From an uncultured Opitutales bacterium (GTDB taxonomy: Bacteria; Verrucomicrobiota; Verrucomicrobiia; Opitutales; Intestinicryptomonadaceae), in NCBI GenBank assembly GCA_900546565.1, contig URDC01000002.1, positions 96,056-160,055 of the forward strand: 64,000 nucleotides of DNA, read 5' to 3'. Of the stretch, positions 26,428 to 35,018 are shown in pieces (position 1 is the stretch's first letter; every line of letters begins with the position of its first letter). Under the pieces are notes generated by a model that did no database searches, had not been told where the DNA came from, and saw only the letters and a list, made by a program, of their open reading frames with translations. A program made the translations under genes and the position numbers.

Positions 26428-27681
26428 ATGAACAAAAAAACACTTCGCGATGTAGATTTAAAAGGCAAGAAAGTCGTAATGCGCGTCGACTTCAACGTCC
26501 CCGTCAAGAACGGTGTCATTAAGGACGACACTCGTATCAAGGGCGCGTTGCCGTCGATTAAATACGTGCTCGAACAGGGCGGAAGCCTCGTTTTGATGTC
26601 GCATATGGGCCGCCCCGACGAAAAGGGCATCACCCCCGACACGACAATGAAAATTGTTGCCGACTACCTCTCGAAGCTGCTCGACAAGCCCGTTGTTTTT
26701 GTTCCCGACTGCGCGAAAGCCGACGCGGAAGTTGCAGCCATGAAACCCGGTGACATCGTTATGCTCGAAAACACGCGCTATCACGCCGAAGAACAGGCCA
26801 AATGCAAGCAGAAGGACGGCGAAAGCGACGAGGATTTCAAAGCCCGCAAGGCAGCCCTCAAAGAAAAACAGAAGGAATTGGCAAAGAAACTCGCTTCCTA
26901 CGGCGACATTTTCTGCAACGACGCTTTCGGTACCGCGCACCGCGCCCACGCTTCGACGGCGGTTATTACAAAATACATCGGCACGTCCGTTGCGGGCTTC
27001 CTGATGGAAAAGGAAATTGAATACCTCGGCTCGGCTGTCGAAAATCCCGTCCGTCCGTTCGTGGCAATCCTCGGGGGAGCGAAGGTTTCGGACAAGCTCG
27101 CGGTTGTCAAAAACCTCCTGACGAAGGTCGACACTCTCATCATCGGAGGCGGTATGGCCTACACGTTCCTCAAAGCCCTCGGCAACAAAATCGGCAACTC
27201 GCTTTGCGAAAACGACCAGCTTGAATATGCCAAGGAAATGATGGATTTGGCGAAGTCGCGCGGAGTGAAATTCCTGTTGCCCATTGACAACATTGCTGCG
27301 GATAAATTCGACCCGAACGCAAACACGCAGGTTGTAGAAGGCAATGTCCCCGACGGCTGGATGGGATTGGACATAGGGCCTAAGTCGATTGAGCTGTTCT
27401 CGAACGCTATCAAGAGCGCAAAGACCGTTGTTTGGAACGGACCGATGGGCTGCTTCGAAATGGAAAAGTTCAGCAAGGGAACGTTCGGAGTGTGCGAAGC
27501 CGTGGCACAGGTCAAGGCAAACGGGGGAATCTCGATTATCGGCGGCGGCGACTCGGTCGCGGCGGTAAACAAGAGCGGTTTGGCCGACAAGATGTCGCAC
27601 GTTTCGACGGGCGGCGGCGCGTCGCTGGAATTCCTCGAAGGCAAAGAGTTGCCGGGGGTCGTTTCGCTTCAATCAAAATAA
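26428..27681 (+). CDS. pgk: Phosphoglycerate kinase
   Basis: The 417-residue protein is full-length. It transfers phosphate from 1,3-bisphosphoglycerate to ADP in glycolysis. Signatures are [47 protein letters not shown] and the C-terminal [13 protein letters not shown]...[20 protein letters not shown] used the ATG at 26428, preceded by AAAAAGGAAA, although the frame is open upstream. It is followed 32 bases later by tpiA, so the two form a glycolytic operon. Confidence 0.98.
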   Translation: MNKKTLRDVDLKGKKVVMRVDFNVPVKNGVIKDDTRIKGALPSIKYVLEQGGSLVLMSHMGRPDEKGITPDTTMKIVADYLSKLLDKPVVFVPDCAKADAEVAAMKPGDIVMLENTRYHAEEQAKCKQKDGESDEDFKARKAALKEKQKELAKKLASYGDIFCNDAFGTAHRAHASTAVITKYIGTSVAGFLMEKEIEYLGSAVENPVRPFVAILGGAKVSDKLAVVKNLLTKVDTLIIGGGMAYTFLKALGNKIGNSLCENDQLEYAKEMMDLAKSRGVKFLLPIDNIAADKFDPNANTQVVEGNVPDGWMGLDIGPKSIELFSNAIKSAKTVVWNGPMGCFEMEKFSKGTFGVCEAVAQVKANGGISIIGGGDSVAAVNKSGLADKMSHVSTGGGASLEFLEGKELPGVVSLQSK

Positions 27682-27713
27682 ATCAACTTTCAACAAAAAA
27701 AGGAATAATTATT

Positions 27714-28478
27714 ATGGCACGCAAATATTTTATTGCAGGCAACTGGAAAATGAACAAAACGGCCGCCGAAGCGGTCGCGCTTATCGACGGAATTAAGGCC
27801 AAGGCGGGTTCGCAGACGAAAGTCGACGTAGCCGTTTGCCCGACGTTCACGGCTCTCGACGCGGCAAGCAAGGCTTTGGCGGGTTCTACAATCAAGCTCG
27901 GTGCTCAAAATATGTACACCAAGGCAAGCGGAGCATACACGGGCGAAATCGCCGCGGATATGCTCAAAGAATTTGCCTGCGAATATGTGATTCTCGGGCA
28001 CAGCGAACGCCGCGAATACTTCAAGGAATCGAACGAATTCATCAACGAAAAGGTCAAGGCGGTTCTCGCAAACGGCATGAAGCCCATTCTCTGCGTAGGC
28101 GAAAAGCTTGAAGAACGCGAAGCTGGCAAGACTATCGCCGTTGTTTCGGAACAGACAGAAAAGGGCTTGGCTGGCATTTCCAAGGAAGATGCTGCGAAGG
28201 TTGTTATAGCCTACGAACCCGTTTGGGCTATCGGCACGGGCAAAACCGCGACTCCCGAAATGGCGCAGGAAGTCCACGCCGAAATCCGCAAGGTTTTGAC
28301 GAACCTCTTCGGCACAGAAGTTGCCGAAGGCATGCAGATTCTCTACGGCGGTTCGATGAAGCCCGAAAATGCCCCTGCCCTCCTTGCGCAGAAGGACATC
28401 GACGGCGGCCTCATCGGTGGCGCGGCTCTCAAAGCCGACAGTTTTGTTGCCCTCATCGACGCGGCTACAAACGCCTAA
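27714..28478 (+). CDS. tpiA: Triosephosphate isomerase
   Basis: The 254-residue enzyme interconverts dihydroxyacetone phosphate and glyceraldehyde 3-phosphate. It has FIAGNWKMNKT (catalytic Lys), ILGHSERREYF (catalytic His) and AYEPVWAIGTGKTATPE (catalytic Glu and loop 6), plus the closing YGGSMKPENAPALLAQKDIDGGLIGGAAL. The start has an AAAAGGAA ribosome binding site. It is the second gene of the pgk-tpiA operon and is followed by a terminator 23 bases after the stop. Confidence 0.98.
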   Translation: MARKYFIAGNWKMNKTAAEAVALIDGIKAKAGSQTKVDVAVCPTFTALDAASKALAGSTIKLGAQNMYTKASGAYTGEIAADMLKEFACEYVILGHSERREYFKESNEFINEKVKAVLANGMKPILCVGEKLEEREAGKTIAVVSEQTEKGLAGISKEDAAKVVIAYEPVWAIGTGKTATPEMAQEVHAEIRKVLTNLFGTEVAEGMQILYGGSMKPENAPALLAQKDIDGGLIGGAALKADSFVALIDAATNA

Positions 28479-28500
28479 TTGGATTTGTGTATTACGAAAG

Positions 28501-28535
28501 CGCGGACAGGGGAATTGAACTGTCCGCGTTTTTTT
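28501..28535 (+). terminator. Rho-independent terminator of pgk-tpiA
   Basis: The stem cgcggaca/tgtccgcg is followed by seven T residues. Confidence 0.9.
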
Positions 28536-28605
28536 GTGGCTGGATTTCTTCTGTTTCAAAATATGTGTGGAGAAGACAACCGTAAGGATTCTACCTAAAA
28601 AACAA

Positions 28606-28633
28606 AAAAGCGTTCTTCGAGTGAAGAACGCTT
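28606..28633. terminator. Second hairpin between tpiA and the amylase gene
   Basis: A 12-bp perfect stem (aaagcgttcttc/gaagaacgcttt) with a 4-base loop lies between convergent genes. The A run on its left gives a T tail on the minus strand, so it may stop read-through from the amylase side. Confidence 0.65.
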
Positions 28634-28644
28634 TGCGGAAAAAT

Positions 28645-28874
28645 GTGTAGGGGACGAGCAAAGCGGGTTTTTTACCGAAGATAAATCCCGCTTCGGTGCC
28701 CGTCATTTAAAAAACGCCGGTGCACGTCATTTAAAAGATGTAGGGGACGAGCAAAGCGGGTTATTTACCGAAGATAAATCCCGCTTCGGTGCCCGTCATT
28801 TAAAATATGTAGGGGTTGGACAAAGGAGGTTATTTGCCAAAGGCAAATCCTCCGCCGGTGCACGTCCTTAAAAT
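28645..28874 (+). repeat. Interspersed hairpin repeat array between tpiA and the amylase gene
   Basis: Three A-type units lie at 28645-28712, 28739-28805 and 28808-28874, with a lone 3' end (gccggtgcacgtcatttaaa) at 28716-28735. Units 1 and 2 have a gcggg/cccgc hairpin with inner attta...aaat; unit 3 has ggagg/cctcc with atttgcc/ggcaaat. Unit 3 runs over the last codons and stop of the amylase gene. Together with the two terminators they fill the whole 389-base gap 28479-28867. Confidence 0.85.
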
Positions 28875-30448
28875 TTTTTGGAAAGGACGGCGTAGCCGAA
28901 GGGAAGAAATTTCGCCAAAGTTTTGCCGTCTTTGAGGTCGGTTTCAACACCATATTTGAGAAGGACTTCAAAACCTTTCGTGTCTATGTCGACATACGCA
29001 GTGGAATCGGAGTTCTTGGTATTGATGAGAACGACAATTTCCTCATCGCCGAAGGAACGCTTAAAACTGAGAACAACCTTTTCGTCGGAATTTTTCAGCC
29101 ACTGCGTTTTACCATCCCAAAGAGCCTTGTGGGAAGTGCGCAATTCGGCGAGTTTTTTGAGCAACGCCATACGCTCCCGCCCGCGCGGGGTGGAGAGGTT
29201 TTCCCAGCCGACAAAGTATCTGCCGTGCTGCGGAGAGGAGAACATCGAAATTTTGGTGTCGTCGGCAAATTCGTTGCCGCTGAAAATCATCGGAACGCCG
29301 TCGATTGTGTAGTTGAGCACCAAAACGGCGTCCATACCGCACGAAGTGAAGAGCTTTTCGAAGCGCGCGCCCGCAGAAACGCAGATATCGCTTGCGGTGT
29401 CGTGGTTGTCCATATCGCGGAGAAGGCGCGAGCCCTGCGCGTAGGTGTCGAAGTCTTTCTGCCATATCTGCCTGATTGCGGTGGCGTCCTTTTTGCCGCG
29501 GAAGGCGTCGGCGACTGCATTGTGCCAACGGAAGCCATAGGAGGCGTCGTAGGCGTCGACTTGGCTGTCGGCGCGGCTACTTTCGGCAAGCATAAAGAGG
29601 TCGGGCTTGATTTTGATTATGCGCTTGTAGCCCTCTGCCCAGAAGTCGGCGGGAACTGAGCCCTCAACATCGGTGCGGTAGCCGTCGATGTCGAACTTCT
29701 TGACGAAGTATTCCATATTGCTCCACATTTTTTCGCGCAGTTTGGGGTTGTCGAAGTTCAGCTCGGGGAATGACCAACGTCCGAGTTTGACGTTGCCGTT
29801 TGCGTCGCAGACGACGAGGTTTTTATCTTCGTCGATAAGGGTGGCTTTGGGACCGCAATGGTAGTAGACCAAGTCGAGAATTACGCGCAAGCCGAGTTTG
29901 TGGGCGTCATCGACAAAATTTTTGAGGTCGGCGTCGGTGCCGTAGTCGGGCTCGATTTTAAAGTAGTCCTTCAAACGATATGGATTTTTGGGATTACCCG
30001 TTTTGGACGCCTTTTGACGCTTGCTCCAAAAAGCCAAGTCGGTGTCGTCGTCAATCTGGACGACGGGGCAAAGGTAGACGATATTCACGCCCGTGTTTTT
30101 GATGTGCGGAAGCATTTGGCGGGCTTTGTCAAGAGTTCCCTCGTGGGTGAAGATTGGCAGCAAAATCTGGTAGACGATTGCCTGTTTGTTTTTGTCGGAA
30201 GTGGGGCGGGCTTTCAAATGCGCCGCGTTTTTTGTTGTGTCCGCAGGCGCAGACTGCGCGGGTTTTGCGGCGGGTTTTGCCTCTACGGCGGGCTTATTTT
30301 GCTGCGCGGGAGCTGCTGTCGGAGCGGTAGCCGCGGGCTGGGGGTTCTGTTTTGCGGCGTCGCATTTCTGTGCCGAATTGCAGGCGGTAAAGGCAACCGC
30401 GCAAAGGGCAGATGCGAGAAGCCCGTATAATAATTTGTATTTTTTCAT
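28868..30448 (-). CDS. GH13 alpha-amylase family lipoprotein
   Basis: The 526-residue protein has a signal peptide with a lipobox-like AFTAC (Cys about residue 23), a Pro/Ala/Gln-rich linker (to about 80), then a GH13 TIM barrel. Catalytic segments are DGYRTDVEG (nucleophile Asp, about residue 258), LFMLAESS (acid/base Glu, about 286) and DMDNHDTAS (about 343-351). A short beta domain ends it. It probably hydrolyses alpha-glucans at the cell surface. It has its own AAGGAT ribosome binding site, and the 225-base gap upstream separates it from recO. Its stop codon overlaps an interspersed repeat. Confidence 0.93.
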   Translation of the reverse strand: MKKYKLLYGLLASALCAVAFTACNSAQKCDAAKQNPQPAATAPTAAPAQQNKPAVEAKPAAKPAQSAPADTTKNAAHLKARPTSDKNKQAIVYQILLPIFTHEGTLDKARQMLPHIKNTGVNIVYLCPVVQIDDDTDLAFWSKRQKASKTGNPKNPYRLKDYFKIEPDYGTDADLKNFVDDAHKLGLRVILDLVYYHCGPKATLIDEDKNLVVCDANGNVKLGRWSFPELNFDNPKLREKMWSNMEYFVKKFDIDGYRTDVEGSVPADFWAEGYKRIIKIKPDLFMLAESSRADSQVDAYDASYGFRWHNAVADAFRGKKDATAIRQIWQKDFDTYAQGSRLLRDMDNHDTASDICVSAGARFEKLFTSCGMDAVLVLNYTIDGVPMIFSGNEFADDTKISMFSSPQHGRYFVGWENLSTPRGRERMALLKKLAELRTSHKALWDGKTQWLKNSDEKVVLSFKRSFGDEEIVVLINTKNSDSTAYVDIDTKGFEVLLKYGVETDLKDGKTLAKFLPFGYAVLSKKF

Positions 30449-30674
30449 AATCCTTTTTATTTGTTTTTGATTGGTTAAGCTTCGGGAATTTCGCGCCCAA
30501 AACGACGTGGGGAAATATCGCCGATTGCGCGTTGCAAGTCAAGATTATTGAAGCGCAAAAATATTCGAAAGGCGGAAAAATTATGGGCGCGAATGGGAGA
30601 AGAGGCGGAGGTAAACCGCGGGTCGGAGAGAGATAGGCGAATTGCGGGAGGTGTGGGGAGAGGCGAAATGGAAA

Positions 30675-31289
30675 TCAGGCAAGCAGGATATCGGTATTGT
30701 TGCGAAGCCAGTTGGCGAGGTGTTGGTAGAGGCGCGCGGAAGGGTCGCGCAGGCTGTCGAGTTCTGCGGCGGGCGTTTTGAGGATTGTGGCGAAGTCGGC
30801 GCGGTCGGTTTGGGATAGAGATCTGAAAAAATCTTCGCGCACTGCATACCCCTGCTCTTTTGCCATAACGTAGGCGAATTTGATTTTAACGGCGGAGGTA
30901 TTTGCACTTGTCGAAATGCCGTCCAATGCCGCGCCGAGAAGCGCGAAGAGCGAGCTGGTTTCGCTGATGTTTGCGCCGTTTAATTTGACTATTGCCGCGA
31001 TTTCGCAGGCGGCGCAGAGTTTTTCGTAGGAATGCGAAATTTCCGCGCGGCTTTTTAGGACTTCATACTGCTGCAAAAATCTGACGGGCGAATTTGCGGC
31101 GTCGGGGGCGCGTATTTGCGCCGAAATTTCTTCGAAGAGGTCGGGGGCGAGAGATGTTTTTTTTGTCGACATTCGCTTGAACAGCGGCAGCAAGCCGCAC
31201 TCGGGCGAGAAGGCGGTCATATACAGCGACGCCTCGCCGCGCGTTTCGCGGTCGAGAATCACTGCCGAAATGGACTCCTGCGCGGGCAT
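30675..31289 (-). CDS. recO: RecO-like recombination mediator, short form
   Basis: The 204-residue protein has the RecO N-terminal OB-fold pattern (ISAVILDRETRGEASLYMTAFSPECGLLPLFKRM) and the helical C-terminal region. RecO loads RecA with RecR in gap repair. The protein lacks the CxxC zinc pair present in many RecO proteins, and similarity outside the N-terminus is weak. It is the last gene of the recR-to-recO operon, 15 bases after the DUF502 gene, which supports the assignment. Confidence 0.7.
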   Translation of the reverse strand: MPAQESISAVILDRETRGEASLYMTAFSPECGLLPLFKRMSTKKTSLAPDLFEEISAQIRAPDAANSPVRFLQQYEVLKSRAEISHSYEKLCAACEIAAIVKLNGANISETSSLFALLGAALDGISTSANTSAVKIKFAYVMAKEQGYAVREDFFRSLSQTDRADFATILKTPAAELDSLRDPSARLYQHLANWLRNNTDILLA

Positions 31290-31304
31290 TGGCGGCGTGG
31301 AAAT

Positions 31305-31979
31305 TTAGGCGCGGGGCTGGCTGGATGGCGAATCGGAATCGGCTGGATGGGGCGAAGACGAGGCAACTGCTCCGCCCGAGATGATGAATTTCATTGCGTC
31401 GCCCGTGGTCATATCGAGGTATTTCACGTCCTTTTCGGGAACTACCATAAGAAAGCCGCTTGTCGGATTCGGCGTTGTCGGCACGAAAACGTTCACGAGT
31501 TTTTCGTCCGAAATTTTTGCCGCCTCGCCCTCGGTTTGGCTTGTCAAAAAGCCCATTGAATACACGCCCTTGTGCGGAAATTCGATGAGCGCGACTTTCT
31601 GGAAGACAGCCTTATTCTGTTTCGAAAAGGTGTCGACGATTTGCTGGACGGTTTTATAGACTCTGCCGACAAACGGGATTTTTTTGATTATGCGCTCCGA
31701 AATACCTATCATCATCCGCAGGACAAAAAACTGCGAAAGCAGCCCCAGAAATGTGACGATTGCCGCCGCGACGAGCATTGAAAAGAAGTCGACGAGTATG
31801 CCGCCCAGCCCAGAGCTCGGGATGCTTTTGTCGAAGTGCTCCATTATCGGGATTAGCGCGAAGTTCGAGACGGGCGCTCCGATATTGCGTATGAGGAAAA
31901 GCAGAACGAACGCCGTTATGGCAAGCGGCAGTGTTATGACGATTCCCGTAAGAAAATAATTTCCGAGTTTTTTAATCAT
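31305..31979 (-). CDS. DUF502 family membrane protein
   Basis: The 224-residue protein has two membrane segments (about residues 7-28 and 58-85) and the conserved DUF502 core: PFVGRVYKTVQQIVDTFSK, then VALIEFPHKGVYSMGFLTS and VNVFVPTTPNPTSGFLMVVPE. The tail is Ser/Pro-rich. The start at 31979 overlaps the ybeY stop by 8 bases. Function is unknown; in other bacteria relatives lie near cell-envelope or recombination genes. Confidence 0.92.
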   Translation of the reverse strand: MIKKLGNYFLTGIVITLPLAITAFVLLFLIRNIGAPVSNFALIPIMEHFDKSIPSSGLGGILVDFFSMLVAAAIVTFLGLLSQFFVLRMMIGISERIIKKIPFVGRVYKTVQQIVDTFSKQNKAVFQKVALIEFPHKGVYSMGFLTSQTEGEAAKISDEKLVNVFVPTTPNPTSGFLMVVPEKDVKYLDMTTGDAMKFIISGGAVASSSPHPADSDSPSSQPRA

Positions 31980-32445
31980 TGAATGTGAAAATTGGTTTTT
32001 TGAAGTGTTTGTCGTGAATTGCAAGCGCGAGTGTCTCGGCGCGGCGCATAACTTTTGCGTCGGTCTCCGAAATATCGTCTACGCCCGCCAAATGCAGGTA
32101 TCCGTGGGCCACGTAGAGGGAGAGTTCGCGCGAAAATGTGTTGGAGAATTTGGCGGCGTTGGAGCGCGCGGTGTCGGCGGAAATGCAGATTTCGCCCGCC
32201 TCTTCGGGATCGGAAGGGTCTCCCTCGAAAGTGATTACATCGGTGGGGTCGGGCTTGTTCATAAAGTCGGCGTGAATTTTTGCGATGTCGCGGTCGTCGA
32301 AAATGGCGACACTCAGAACGCCTTCGGGCGCGCGGAATTCGGGCGGAAGTTCGGCGTCCAAAAGTTCGACGAAACGGCGCAGGCGGCGTTTGTCGGCGAA
32401 GACTTTGGGGTAGAACGAATTGATGTCGGTGTGTCTTTTTATCAT
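31972..32445 (-). CDS. ybeY: Endoribonuclease YbeY
   Basis: The 157-residue protein matches YbeY, a zinc-dependent RNase for 16S rRNA 3'-end maturation and ribosome quality control. It shows SVAIFDDRDIAKIHADFM, the DPTDVITFEGDP strand and a C-terminal metal motif HGYLHLAGVDD (about residues 111-121). The third metal ligand, His in most relatives, is Asp here, as in Bacteroidota-type YbeY proteins that end in KD. The start overlaps the upstream stop by ATGA. Confidence 0.93.
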   Translation of the reverse strand: MIKRHTDINSFYPKVFADKRRLRRFVELLDAELPPEFRAPEGVLSVAIFDDRDIAKIHADFMNKPDPTDVITFEGDPSDPEEAGEICISADTARSNAAKFSNTFSRELSLYVAHGYLHLAGVDDISETDAKVMRRAETLALAIHDKHFKKPIFTFND

Positions 32446-33398
32446 TGCAAAATGTCCCGAATTTTTTTGAGCGAATCGGCGACGTCGGCACTGCGCACGC
32501 TTGCGGAAAGCTCCAATGTGAAGAGGTGTTTTGAGGGGTCGAAGTATTTTTTGAGGGAGGAGAAGTCGATGCAACCCGCGCCGATTGCGATGTGGTCGCG
32601 CCCGTCGGCGGTGCAATCGTGCAAGTGCCAGCCTCCGATGTTTTCGAGTGTTTCCTCGATGAGTTTTTGCTGCGAATAAAGCCCTTTGAGTTCCTTGATT
32701 TTGGAATGTCCTATGTCGTGCCATGCCTTTATGCGCGGGCGGGCGGCGAGTTTTTCGAAGAGGCGCGAGAATGTCCAATCGAGGGGGAGTTCGTCGGTGC
32801 CCTCGCGGTTTTCGACGCCCAGAAAAACGTCGGCGGCGCAGAGGTTTTCCTCGATGGCGGAGAGGTTTTCAAGCAGGAAGGTGTAATCTTTTTTGAAGGC
32901 GCGTGCGGCGGTTTTTGTCTCGAATCTATCGCGGGCGCGGACGAACTCGGAAGTTTCGGAAAACTCGGAAAGTTTGCCCGTTTTGTAGAATTTTTCCATC
33001 GCACGTTTCGGCGGAAACAGAAAATACGAGAGGCTGCCGCTATGCGAGACGACTGCCCTTGCGCCCGTTTGTTTCGCGAAGTCGAGAGTGTTGTTGGTGT
33101 GCCGCCGCCACTGTTGCGATTCTGCCGCGCTTTTTGTGGAGGGCGAAAAGAGGTTCGGAACCGCGCCGCTTGCAAACGGCGGAACGGGACAGAAATTGTG
33201 AAGCGACGACACTTTCACGATACCCTCGTTTAACGCGCGCAAAATACCGTCGACTGCTACAATCGGAACGGAATGCCCCAGCTCGACGTATTCGTAGCCG
33301 AGCTCCGCCGCGCGGGACATCATGGCGTAGCCGTCTTCGGGATAGCGCGATTGAAGAAAGCTTGTCGACAGCGCGATTACGGGGTTTACCGAGTCCAT
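32442..33398 (-). CDS. Sugar phosphate isomerase/epimerase-like TIM-barrel protein
   Basis: The 318-residue protein fits the xylose isomerase-like AP_endonuc_2 fold. Metal-ligand strands are visible: YVELGHS near the start, VSSLHNFCPVPPF, VVSHSGSL, FLGVENREGTDELP (Glu), KAWHDIGHSKIKE (Asp/His), WHLHDCTADGRDHIAIGAG and FTLELSA (Glu). The substrate cannot be predicted. It overlaps the holB-like gene by 13 bases and ybeY by 4, so it is embedded in a housekeeping operon. Confidence 0.8.
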   Translation of the reverse strand: MDSVNPVIALSTSFLQSRYPEDGYAMMSRAAELGYEYVELGHSVPIVAVDGILRALNEGIVKVSSLHNFCPVPPFASGAVPNLFSPSTKSAAESQQWRRHTNNTLDFAKQTGARAVVSHSGSLSYFLFPPKRAMEKFYKTGKLSEFSETSEFVRARDRFETKTAARAFKKDYTFLLENLSAIEENLCAADVFLGVENREGTDELPLDWTFSRLFEKLAARPRIKAWHDIGHSKIKELKGLYSQQKLIEETLENIGGWHLHDCTADGRDHIAIGAGCIDFSSLKKYFDPSKHLFTLELSASVRSADVADSLKKIRDILQ

Positions 33399-34300
33399 AT
33401 TCTAAGAGATGAAAGCATAAAAAATTCCAGGGCTATTGTGTCGGTCATATTTAGTTCGGTAAGCCCCGAAGCCTTTTCGAGCGACTCTACAACGCGCGAG
33501 ATTTTTATTGCGGGAACGCCGTTGCCGCCCAATGCGCACGCGACACACGCGGTTTCGATGTCGGCGAACATACGTTTGCGGATTGCGCGGCGTTCACCCG
33601 CGAGGACTGCTTCGAGCATTTCCTCGTCGAGATTCTCCTCTTTCGAATCGTCGACGGAGGTGTTTTCGGCGAGGATTTCCTCGATGAGGGACTCGAAGCG
33701 CGCAAGAAGCCCGTAGCAGCGCATCATTGCCTCGGAAAGTTTTATCGACTTGCCGACGCCGCCTATAAGCGATTTTTGCCAAGATTTGAAATCTTCGAGC
33801 CACCCGCGCCAAAGGTCGTTGTCGATGGACTCCTCGGGGCAATCGACGCGCAGGGCTATGCAGCGGCTGCGGATTGTTTCGAGAATATCGTTGGGGCGCG
33901 TGGTGACCATAAAAATAGTGGTCTGCGCGGGCGGCTCTTCGAGGGTTTTCAAAAACGCGTTTGCCGCTATCAGGTTCATTCTATCCGCCTCGTAGACGAT
34001 GGCGACTTTGTGCCCGCCCAAGGCGGACGTCTGGCGCAGGTTTTTGAGCAGGCGGCGCATTGTGTTTTGCTCGGGCTCGCCCTCCGCCGAACCGACTTTT
34101 ATCTGGCGCATTTTGCCCTCGGGGCGCAGCTCGAACAGGTCTGGGTGGTTTATGAAGCTTCTGCCGAAAAGTTTGCCCGCCATTGTCCGCGCGACATGTT
34201 CGAGCGGGATTAGCGACTTCCCGTAAAGCAGCACTGCGTGGTGCAATCTGCCCGCCGTCCGCGCCTTTTCGAGAATGTCTATGGCGTTTTGTTCCGACAT
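33386..34300 (-). CDS. holB: DNA polymerase III delta-prime-like clamp-loader subunit
   Basis: The 304-residue AAA+ protein has a degenerate Walker A (LLYGKSLIP), as expected for an inactive delta-prime subunit. It also has DLFELRPEGK, a QIKVG..R.L...SALGGHKVAIVYEAD segment, NAFLKTLEEPPAQTTIFMVT and an ILETIRSRC arginine-finger motif. These fit the clamp loader subunit that helps load the beta clamp. The helical C-terminus diverges from known proteins. Position directly after tmk matches the common tmk-holB gene order. Confidence 0.88.
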   Translation of the reverse strand: MSEQNAIDILEKARTAGRLHHAVLLYGKSLIPLEHVARTMAGKLFGRSFINHPDLFELRPEGKMRQIKVGSAEGEPEQNTMRRLLKNLRQTSALGGHKVAIVYEADRMNLIAANAFLKTLEEPPAQTTIFMVTTRPNDILETIRSRCIALRVDCPEESIDNDLWRGWLEDFKSWQKSLIGGVGKSIKLSEAMMRCYGLLARFESLIEEILAENTSVDDSKEENLDEEMLEAVLAGERRAIRKRMFADIETACVACALGGNGVPAIKISRVVESLEKASGLTELNMTDTIALEFFMLSSLRIWTR

Positions 34301-34358
34301 TTTTTTGTTTTAGTTTTTTGTTTGAATTCGATTTTGACAGAGTGGGGTGTTGGCGTGT

Positions 34359-34991
34359 CTATTTTAGGCGCGACTCGACCGCCGCGACAATTTTCGCGAA
34401 AGTTTCGTCCCGACTGCCGTCGGAAGACACAACTGCGAATCGGTGCGGGTTTTCGCGGGCGAGGCGCAGAAATGCTGCGCGGACGTCTTCGTAGAACGAA
34501 AGTTGCTGCGAACCCATACGGTCGGCGCATCCTGCGTCGCGGTTCTCTGCGCGTCCGAGTCCGACTGCTACGGGAATGTCCAAGAGTATTGTGAGGTCGG
34601 GTTCGAGTCCGTCTGTGGCAAATGCGTTTAAGTATGCGACGTCTTCGTCGGAAAGTTTGCGGGCTGCGCCCTGATATGCCGTGGTGGAATCGAAGAATCT
34701 ATCGCAGACGACGATTTTGCCCGCGTCGAGTGCGGGACGAATTGTCTGGGCGACGTGCTGACTTCGCGCTGCCTCGAAAAGCAGTATTTCGGTTCGCGCG
34801 GACATCGCCTCGCCCTCTTTTGCAAAGAGGAGCAACTCGCGGATTTTCTCCGAAAGCGGAGAACCGCCGGGTTCGCGCGTCGAAATGCAATCGCGCCCGG
34901 AATCTTTCAGATGGCGCAGCAGGCGGGCGATATGTGTGCTTTTGCCGCAGCCCTCGCCGCCCTCGAATGTGATGAAAAAGCCCTTTGCCAT
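34359..34991 (-). CDS. tmk: Thymidylate kinase
   Basis: The 210-residue enzyme phosphorylates dTMP to dTDP. It has the P-loop FITFEGGEGCGKST (about residues 6-19), the TREPGGSPLSEKIRELLL loop and VVCDRFFDSTTAYQGAAR (DR motif). It is full-length for the family and followed 58 bases later by the clamp-loader gene. Confidence 0.97.
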   Translation of the reverse strand: MAKGFFITFEGGEGCGKSTHIARLLRHLKDSGRDCISTREPGGSPLSEKIRELLLFAKEGEAMSARTEILLFEAARSQHVAQTIRPALDAGKIVVCDRFFDSTTAYQGAARKLSDEDVAYLNAFATDGLEPDLTILLDIPVAVGLGRAENRDAGCADRMGSQQLSFYEDVRAAFLRLARENPHRFAVVSSDGSRDETFAKIVAAVESRLK

Positions 34992-35018
34992 ATCAAAGTC
35001 TGTAAAAAGCCGCCGCGG

